Of a DNA stretch of 64,000 nt, positions 57,638 to 64,000 are shown one piece after another (within the stretch, counting starts at the first letter, position 1; every line of letters begins with the position of its first letter). Source of the stretch: Linum tenue. Its lineage: Eukaryota; Streptophyta; Magnoliopsida; Malpighiales; Linaceae. Position numbers and translations under genes: made by a program. The notes beneath the pieces are model-generated. The model was not told where the DNA came from and did not search any database. It saw only the letters and a program-made list of their open reading frames with translations. The DNA lies in contig CAMGYJ010000007.1 in assembly GCA_946122785.1 (NCBI GenBank), positions 8,138,909 to 8,202,908 on the forward strand, in the 5' to 3' direction.

Positions 57638-58806
57638 TTACCTCTCTTCCTCCCCCTACCTCTCCCTTTAGGAGGAGATGGAGGACAATTCAAAACAGGC
57701 CGGGGATTAATAGTAGTATTGGCTCGATGCAGACCCCCTGAACTTCTATCAGTAAAGCTTTGGATCCCCCTACTGCTAGACCCCGGGCCAACCCATATAT
57801 TCTGCTTCTGCTTCCTGTTGACAACTAGAGTGAAACCATCCTTATCCACTAAGCCACTTCTTGGAGAAGGAGTTTGCACACCCATTGTGATAGCAATCTC
57901 TTTCCCTGCCCTGTGCTCTGGCATCTCAGCAGCAACCTCTTGCTCCTTATTCAGAGCTACTAATCCCTCAGCTTCTGTAGACAAGTTCGAACTTACCCCT
58001 TCTTGTACCTCCATTACTGGAGTTTGCCTAGATGGATTCTCGCCTATTAACGGATTCTGCTTCACCCATACCTTCTGCTGCTCTTCCTCCACTTTAGTAC
58101 AGCTATGTCCGAAGCAACCACACTTCTCACAAATCTTTGGCATATGGCAATATACCACATCAATAAAGAGCTCTGGCAAACCATCAGGCGTAACACTTAA
58201 CTTCGTGACCTTCTTAGCAGTAGCCTTGACCTCAACACAGATTTGGGCAAACCCTACTTTACGACCTTGGGTTGTAGATTTATCCATACATAGCGGTTTC
58301 CCCAGCGAACTTGCCACTCTTCCTAAACCTTCCTTCGATGTTAATTCCGTCGGCAGATTGGAGAGCTTAATCCACGGTGGTAGTGCAGTGTTGTCGATTT
58401 TCAGAGGACTAATCCCAGGCTCCCACTTCCGAAGAAACAGGAGGTTCTCCCTGTGATGCCAAGGTCCATTTTTGAATACCCACTGACATATCTCAGCCGA
58501 AGGGAATTGAAATAGCACCAGCCTTCTGCCCATCCAAGAAGCCTTGACCACACCTTCCTTGCCCCACAACCAGTTAGCCCAATACCTAATCGATGAGATC
58601 GAAGTCGGTCGATCAATGAACTGACCAACTAAACAATTCTCCCAACGCTTTGCCCCTTCCTCAACAACCTCCCGTGGAATCCGTAGCGAACCATTCACAA
58701 ACTCCGGTTCGTAGTAGTCAAGTCGATTATCCTCCGGGATTCCAAATAGTGAAGCCCACTGACGACCGTCGCCAACGGCAGCCTCACCGTCAGCGACGGC
58801 CGCCAT
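57634..58806 (-). CDS. LINE ORF1: DUF4283 and zinc-knuckle RNA-binding protein
   Basis: Intact frame of 390 codons from the ATG at 58806 (31 codons of upstream open frame extend it to 58899). The N-terminal half is the DUF4283-type fold of plant LINE ORF1 (LVGQFIDRPTSISSIRYWAN, AEICQWVFKNGPWHHRENLL). Next come a conserved basic segment, the zinc knuckle CEKCGCFGHSC (C-x2-C-x4-H-x-C spacing, not the canonical x4), a low-complexity region and a basic C-terminus GRGRKRGK. ORF1 proteins bind LINE RNA and form the RNP. The stop overlaps the ORF2 start. No lesion is seen. Confidence 0.88.
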   Translation of the reverse strand: MAAVADGEAAVGDGRQWASLFGIPEDNRLDYYEPEFVNGSLRIPREVVEEGAKRWENCLVGQFIDRPTSISSIRYWANWLWGKEGVVKASWMGRRLVLFQFPSAEICQWVFKNGPWHHRENLLFLRKWEPGISPLKIDNTALPPWIKLSNLPTELTSKEGLGRVASSLGKPLCMDKSTTQGRKVGFAQICVEVKATAKKVTKLSVTPDGLPELFIDVVYCHMPKICEKCGCFGHSCTKVEEEQQKVWVKQNPLIGENPSRQTPVMEVQEGVSSNLSTEAEGLVALNKEQEVAAEMPEHRAGKEIAITMGVQTPSPRSGLVDKDGFTLVVNRKQKQNIWVGPGSSSRGIQSFTDRSSGGLHRANTTINPRPVLNCPPSPPKGRGRGRKRGK

Positions 58807-59872
58807 CGCGCAATTAGGGTTCAGAAAATCAGAGAGAAGGGAGAGTGTTTCTATAGGACGCACCTTTTTTACTCGTTTTAGAACGTTGAAAAGATTCAAT
58901 ATTTTGAATTTGGTACGAATTTATAAGTTTAACTAATACAACTTTGTTTGATGTTTTGTGAGTGTGTGACAGGTTTCTCTATGTTCCACCATCCCCATAC
59001 TAGCGAAAAATTAGCAAGTGTATTTCGAGAGGCCCTCGTGTCCTAGAATGTGGATTGTAAGTTGTCCACTATCACTCTTGACAATTGCTCTACAAATGAT
59101 GCCATGATTGATAAGATTAAAAGAAAGATGGTTCTTTCTGAATTTCTTTTGAATGGTTCGTTGCTGCAAATGAGATTCTTTGCTCATATTCTTAACTTAA
59201 TTGTTAAAGATGGGCTTGAAATTATCAAAGATGGGTTTGAAAAGATTAGAGAAAGTGTGGTGTATTGGACTGCAACTCCAATGAGAGTTGAGTTCTTAGA
59301 AGAGGCTGCTAGGCAACAAAATGTTAGTATTGGTACTAAACTTGCACTTGATTTGCCTACTAGGTGAAATTCCACCTTGCATATGCTTGAATCTGCAATT
59401 CCATACAAAGAGGTGTTCACTCGTTTGAGTCAGAGAGAACCTAATTATACTTCTTTGCCTAGCAGTGATGATTGGATGTTTGCTACTGTTATTAATGAAA
59501 AGCTTGAGATTTTCAGAAATATTTCTGAGCTCCTTTCTGGAAGCAATTATCCTACTGCAAATTTGTTCTTTCGAAGGATCTGTGACTTGAAATTGAAACT
59601 GCTTGAGTGAATGACTGATTCTGATATCATCATTAGTGAAATGGCTGGAAAAAATGTGGGCCAAGTTTAGCAAATACTGGACTGATATCCATGTATTGCT
59701 CAGTGTGGCTGTTGTTCTTGATCCTGCATACAAACTTGAGCTGATTCAGTACTATTATGATAAGAGCAATGACTCTTATCCTACTCTTGATCCTGTGACT
59801 GTTAAGGAAACTGTTTATGATGTGGTCTGTGAGTATCAGTTGAAACAAAAGAGCAGAGATAACCATTCTGCC

Positions 59873-60417
59873 TAGGGATGGCAAAAATATCTGTAACCGT
59901 GGATATCCGCCCGAATCCGCCTAATCGGGTAGGGTAAAACCCGAACCCGAAGAACATTTAGTGGGTACGAGTAAAATCCAAACCCGGATATTATGGGTAA
60001 TGGGTGGGCATGAGTTTCTCACTATCCAACCCGAACCCGCCTGATTATGCATATGTATTTTGTCTAGAAATAATCATTATTTTTCTCTAACATATTTTAT
60101 ATTTAGCATATAAATATAATATTTTCATAAAATTGTGTAGTTTTAATTAATTTTGTTCCTTCTAGTGAATTATTGTCGTACTTTTCCTCCTACGTAATGT
60201 GAGAATACGAGTGATTGTTAACATATTGGTTATAGTTATGAAGAGAAATTGTTACCCATGGATAACCGTGGTACCCGAAATCCGAACGGGTATGGGCATG
60301 ATTTTAATTTTCTACCCATTTCACATGTGGGTATGGGTATGGGTAAAACCCGAACTACTATTGGTAGGGTAACGGATATGCACTATCCGCGCCCGACCCG
60401 ACCCATTGCCATCCCTA
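59873..60417. mobile_element. hAT-type MITE (545 bp) inside the hAT transposase gene
   Basis: The ends tagggatggcaa and ttgccatcccta are perfect 12-bp inverted repeats, flanked by perfect 8-bp duplications attctgcc (59865-59872 and 60418-60425). Sub-terminal gggtaatgggt and acccgacccgaaccc strings face each other around an AT-rich centre. The TIR differs at two of 12 positions from that of the host hAT (taggcttggcaa). Confidence 0.94.
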
Positions 60418-61011
60418 ATTCTGCCCCCTCTGCTTCTGGAAAAGGTCCAAAACAGTTTCCCTATGCTCTGAACTGGACCATTATCTCAGTGAGGATGTTA
60501 GTCCTCGAAGTTCAAATGTTGGGGTTTTGGATTGGTGGAGGGTGAATGCTGAGTCAGCCTTCAGCTCTGGTGGTAGGCTGCTAGATCCTCACCGGAGTAG
60601 GCTGCACTTTGAAAGTGTTGAGGCACTCATGTGCACTCGTATCTTGGTTCATAGTGACATTTGCAAAGGCAAGAGCTATTTTTTGTTGTTGTTATTTTCA
60701 GCTTTGCTCAAATTTCAAATGTTTAAAAAGCTTTGTTAACTACTCTACTTCTTCTGCAGAAGCCGGAAGGCTGATATTCAAGGTTTGGAAAGCTGCTTCT
60801 CTGCCTTGACAATGGAGTATCCAAGCTATGAAGACTTTAAGAAAGAAGGTAAGTTCTCTGTTGGCCTGTTTTATCAATTATGAACAATTACTTGATGTTG
60901 AAGGTAAGTTCTCTGTTTGCCACATCTTCAAGGTAGTTAGAGTCTGTTAGCAATTCGGGCGGGTTGCAGATAGGCCATGCCCGACCCCGATCCGCCCCGT
61001 TGCCAAGCCTA

Positions 61012-62021
61012 ACTAAGTGTTAGTCGTAATCATGTTCCTAGTATTACACTAATGTATTAAGTAGCCCGAGATTTATGCAAGTTGATTGGGTCAACTGCGG
61101 TTCAATTATTTGATTCTAGGACCAATCAGTTGTGGAGGCCAACTATCATACTAAACATTTCTGGTAAAATAATCAAGTGTACTTCAATATTCATAGAATT
61201 GTATGACTAATGGCACTACCAAATGTTAGCATGATTTAAATACGGACATCCTTCGTAAAAATGTGCACATTACAAATTACGCATTTAATTTTCGTTTTCG
61301 GTGTAAAACATTTCACACACTTGAACTGATTATCGTGGCAGACAACATTTATAGTAACCTCAATAAAGCACTCGTCTCATCATTAAAAAAAAAACTCAAT
61401 TTCAACAAGAATCGTTGAAATCTCTATGTGGGGTTAGATTTGGTGAAGATTGCGGTGCTCAATTAAGCATGCTGACAAGGAAATGAATCAACCTCGATGC
61501 AAATGGCACACCAAATCTTATGATTGCAAGTTTGACCCAAACTAATTATGAACAGACCAACCTCGTAACCACATTCATAATGCTCTCCAGCTTAATTAGA
61601 AAACGACTTCTCAACTTTTTTTGGTTTCCTTTTTGTCTTCTTTTGTTTTTTTTTTTTTCTTTAATGCATTACAGTTTATGTATCGACATGAACATCTTGA
61701 TATAATATATTGAAATAGAACCCACCAATCCATTGCTTTGTTTGCTAATTGCTATGGAGGTCAGAAGACTCGTCGACTAAGGGCGAAATCAGGGCTTAGT
61801 GTGAGAAAACAAATCATCAAAGCTTGTGATTTTTTTTTTTTTGTGAGAAAAGCTTGTGCTTTTATATTATAGAGAAACACTTTTCAAATTTTCCAAAACC
61901 AAGCACATAAAAGTATTTGACCGGACTTCAATTTTTAAAGTATATAAAACAATACTAAAAGTCGGGCCAGAGGAGATATATCCTAAAACCAATTTGTTGG
62001 ATGCTATGAAGAAGAGGAAAT
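61012..62021. other. Intergenic, no gene seen
   Basis: AT-rich, non-coding. It begins with the right hAT duplication actaagtg. No conserved ORF or element end is recognised. Confidence 0.5.
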
Positions 62022-62516
62022 GTGTTTCATGCCCTCTCCGCCGCCCTCCACCACTTCTTCCCTCTCGCCGGCCACCTAATCTCCCCCGCGCCGCCTCACT
62101 GCCCTTACCTCCACTACTCGGACGGAGACTCTGTTCCCCTCACGGTGGCAGATTCAGCCAGCGACTTCGACCAGATAATCACCAACGAGCATCCAAGAGA
62201 CGCTAGGGAGCTGCGCCCTTTCGTCCCTGAGATGCCGGATTCAACTACGGAGCCGGACGGCACGAAACTGGTGCCTCTGTTGGCCGTTCAGATCACTCTG
62301 TTTCCGGGGAAAGGCGTCTGCATCGGCTGCCAGTTCGCCCACGTGGCCACCGACGGGATGGGTTTCCACCACTTCGTCAAATTCTGGGCTTCTCTGTTTA
62401 GGTCGTTAAAAACAGGGGAGAAAGAGGACAAGAAGAATACTTCTCCTACTGTTCCATCGCCCGCGAGAGACAGGGAATTGATCCGGACTACTGCCCCGCT
62501 CGCCATGGGCTGCCGC
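62022..62516 (+). pseudogene. BAHD acyltransferase fragment
   Basis: The open frame matches the N-terminal half of plant BAHD acyltransferases, resembling phenolic-glucoside malonyltransferases: ALSAALHHFFPLAGHLISP, then YLHYSDGDSVPLTVADSASDF, then VQITLFPGKGVCIGCQFAHV followed by ATDGMGFHHFVKFWAS with the catalytic HxxxDG (HVATDG) present. The first ~50 residues and the entire C-terminal half, including the DFGWG motif, are missing. After about residue 160 the sequence becomes unrelated. GC content is well above the surroundings. It lies just left of a Mutator-type terminal sequence (62700-62916), so it is most likely gene-fragment cargo and not a decayed resident gene. Confidence 0.85.
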
Positions 62517-62699
62517 TCCTGGTGCCAAGTCGGAGAAGGAGGCCGGAGAAGATCTCTCCGCCATTATGGGATGGGGAAAACCCTAAATTGGGTTGGGGAG
62601 GAAGGAGGAAGAAGGGTTGGGTAGGGTAGGGTTGGGTCATGGTTTGGGTTGGGTTGGTTTTAATGAGGTGGCGGGTTATAATGACGTGGCGGGTCGGGT

Positions 62700-62916
62700 T
62701 TTATTTTTGTTGGGTTATATCCGGCTGATTAGGCAATTCTGTTTGCCACATTAGCACCTAACGGACTTCAGTAACGGAGTTGGACGGAGACTAACGGCGA
62801 GTGACTAAATGCGTCCAGTTTTAGTAATTGTAGTGACCAAATTTGATATTAATTTTTTCTAGTGACTAAACATGTCCCGATTTTGTAATCTCAGTGACCA
62901 AATGTGTCTTTAACCC
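62700..62916. repeat. Probable MULE right terminal sequence
   Basis: A stretch with cacattagcacctaacggac, then repeated phrases gtgactaaatgcgtcc, agtgaccaaatttg and agtgaccaaatgtgtctt, ending ttaacccc. Its layout (ccacrt...acggac then an AT-rich outer TIR) parallels the inner and outer TIR of the MULEs at 25369 and 45495. No inverted partner was found to the left, so the element is truncated or its other end has diverged. Confidence 0.45.
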
Positions 62917-63153
62917 CTTTTCAAAATGAGACTTTTGTACCAAATTGCCTCATTTTGGAAAAGATTCATCCAAACGAATAACGGGCCGTTTTTCTTCTAG
63001 GGAACATTTACAACCATCTCCCTCGGCCTGTACCCAGCTCTGCTTGGGCCAGCCTTCAAGGCCCAATACCATGCAACTGGTGTGCAAATTCTTGCATGCA
63101 TATGGGTGAGGAAATTTACACAAATTGTACCGTTTGGAATGGATAGTGGGATT

Positions 63154-64000
63154 TAGGGATGAACATGGGTCGGGTGGGTTGGTTTTGGACTACTTTGATC
63201 ACCCAACCCGTGTTTGTCGGTTTTAAAAAAATTTAACCCGCACCCACCCGTAAAAATTCAGACCCTGTCGGTTTGATGTCCATTGGGTCGGTTTGTTTAG
63301 ATTATTAAACAGTCAAAAATCCGAACCGCACAACTCATAGGAAAGATCAGATTTCCAGAAGGCTGGAGGTAGATCAGATCTGAAGTTTGCGGCGAAATTC
63401 AGTTCTAGAAGCAAAAGAAACTTCAAGAAAGAGGCCAACGACAGCGATCTCGCATATAAAAAAAAATATCCAATCATATAAACTATCGCAAAAATCAAAA
63501 TCCTTGAAGTAGAAGGGCAAAAAATCTAAAATTACCAACTGCATGCAGTCGACATTGTTGCCTCTTCCATATTAACTATGAAACCCAAAATCAAAATCAT
63601 CAAATCAAAGGCAATATGGGTTCAAGTTTAAAACATCAAGCGAAGATAAAGAGGATCTAGTTGAAATCAAATAACAAAATCATCAAATCAAATGCGATAT
63701 TGGGGCACAGATCTCATCCTGGAGTAGCCTCAAAGCAAAATAAGATAATGTCTTGACTCTTGACACCCTCTCCAGCGGTCAAGATGAAACAGAGGATAAT
63801 TGTAGATAAGAATAGCAAATTGTGGGTAAAAAAATTAGCCACCGAGAGAAATAGAGATTGGTAGAGGAAGGGGAAGAGATGGGGGAGGCGGGACATCGGA
63901 CGTGGGAGAGAGAAATCCTAGGTTAAATAAGTTATATACACAACCAGAAGCCTGTGCGTTTTGTTGATATATTGGTGATGGGCTGGGTCGGGTTATTCGG
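63154..64000 (+). repeat. Start of a MITE-like repeat, cut by window end
   Basis: Begins tagggatgaacatgggtcgggtggg, like the other TAGGGATG-type ends, with sub-terminal acccgaccc/gggtcgggt strings. The final bases (gggctgggtcgggttattcgg) look like the approach to the opposite sub-terminal region. The right end lies outside the window. Confidence 0.4.

Larger units (their letters stand above)
54148..58919 (-). mobile_element. Near-intact L1-type LINE in the hAT intron
   Basis: The 4.77-kb minus-strand element is flanked by perfect 11-bp duplications tttataagttt (54137-54147 and 58920-58930). A short poly(A) tail appears as a T-run at 54148-54152 (eight Ts including the TSD). It has ORF1 and ORF2 in the usual order. 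The 5' UTR is about 113 nt if ORF1 starts at 58806. Only one in-frame stop and one homopolymer frameshift interrupt ORF2, so insertion was fairly recent. Its position between a hAT splice donor and acceptor shows it entered the hAT intron. Confidence 0.93.
53343..60840 (+). pseudogene. hAT transposase (BED zinc finger, RICESLEEPER-like), broken
   Basis: Order of recognisable parts: an ATG at 53343 that soon hits a stop; a BED finger (SDVWPHFTR...KAICKYYRKVL...SHLRNHKK) in which the second Cys position is Tyr; the first catalytic block VVTTDMWTTSSQKRAYM; an intron from 54082 (ag|gtatatg) to 58972 (gtgacag|gttt) that contains the LINE; the block TLDNCSTNDAM; FAHILNLIVKDGL; LPTR-stop-NSTLHMLESA; VAVVLDPAYKL; and, after the MITE, the dimerisation region as VLDWWRVN joined directly to AESAFSSGGRLLDPHRSRL. 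That last junction lacks the roughly 20-25 residues normally between the two parts. Several Trp codons are stops, and frameshifts occur near 58990 and 59640. A last exon-like piece lies at about 60761-60850. Confidence 0.9.
52412..61011 (+). mobile_element. hAT DNA transposon relic with LINE and MITE inserts
   Basis: The termini taggcttggcaa and ttgccaagccta are perfect 12-bp inverted repeats, flanked by 8-bp direct repeats actaggtg (52404-52411) and actaagtg (61012-61019), a 7/8 match. Inside is one plus-strand hAT-family transposase gene, with a TATA-like cctataaatac at about 52920. Removing the LINE (54148-58919) and MITE (59873-60417) leaves about 3.3 kb, a normal size for an autonomous hAT. 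The TSD mismatch and coding lesions show it is old and inactive. Confidence 0.9.

Noticed and set aside
57719..58456. 245-codon plus-strand frame
   Set aside because: It is antisense to the clearly coding LINE ORF1 on the minus strand.
61856..62206. 116-codon frame overlapping the BAHD fragment
   Set aside because: Different frame from the recognisable BAHD protein; its Pro/Leu/Arg-rich C-terminus is the shadow of that sequence.

Overview
The window looks like a gene-poor, transposon-dense stretch of a plant nuclear genome, probably a eudicot. It has an AT-rich background, plant LTR-retrotransposon families, plant L1-type LINEs, Helitrons, Mutator-like and hAT elements, a plant-specific RTFL/DVL small-peptide gene, and fragments of plant small heat-shock, BAHD acyltransferase and GNAT genes. 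There is no prokaryotic-style operon, rRNA gene or CRISPR array. The species cannot be determined from the sequence alone.

Layout. 1-3518 is intergenic with degraded MITEs. 3519-4350 is a UTR-like or repeat-terminal stretch. It is followed by a complete 3.9-kb non-autonomous LTR element (4351-8284; by eye its 363-bp LTRs are identical; TSD tcaat). That element has no recognisable pol but carries a piece of a host GNAT acetyltransferase gene, three tRNA-like units and a 90-bp tandem array. 8290-25170 is mostly non-coding. It holds Helitron ends and one Helitron copy (10395-12325), a tiny TRIM-like element (15557-15823), a hAT-type MITE (18566-18897), a 5'-truncated LINE with an internal 343-bp tandem duplication (19509-20980), and another Helitron terminus on the minus strand (21672).

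25181-44378 is a nested stack. A solo LTR (25181-26915) is split by a MULE (25369-26697). Next to it lies a decayed Copia element (26976-44378) that contains a MITE (28427-28865) and a young chromodomain-bearing Ty3/Gypsy element (31025-42915). The Gypsy 3' LTR contains a Helitron (38967-40836), which in turn contains a MITE (40363-40670). Target-site duplications are visible at every level except the Helitron.

44384-52403 holds a MITE candidate, a Pack-MULE carrying a class I small heat-shock protein fragment (45495-46903), and the only intact host gene I recognise, an RTFL/DVL peptide gene (49321-49629). 52412-61011 is a hAT DNA transposon relic with 12-bp TIRs and an 8-bp TSD. Its intron was hit by a nearly intact L1-type LINE (54148-58919) and its 3' coding part by a MITE whose TIR resembles that of the hAT itself (59873-60417). 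The window ends with a BAHD acyltransferase fragment beside a MULE-type terminal sequence (62022-62916) and the start of another MITE-like repeat.

Taken together, three different vehicles (an LTR element and two Mutator-type units) appear to have picked up host gene fragments. A hAT relic and several MITEs share a TIR consensus of the form TAGNNNTGGCAA. Relative ages follow from nesting and from by-eye LTR divergence: the Copia is older than the Gypsy, which is older than the inserts inside it, and the GNAT-carrying LTR element is among the youngest. The best candidate for something undescribed is the 4351-8284 element.
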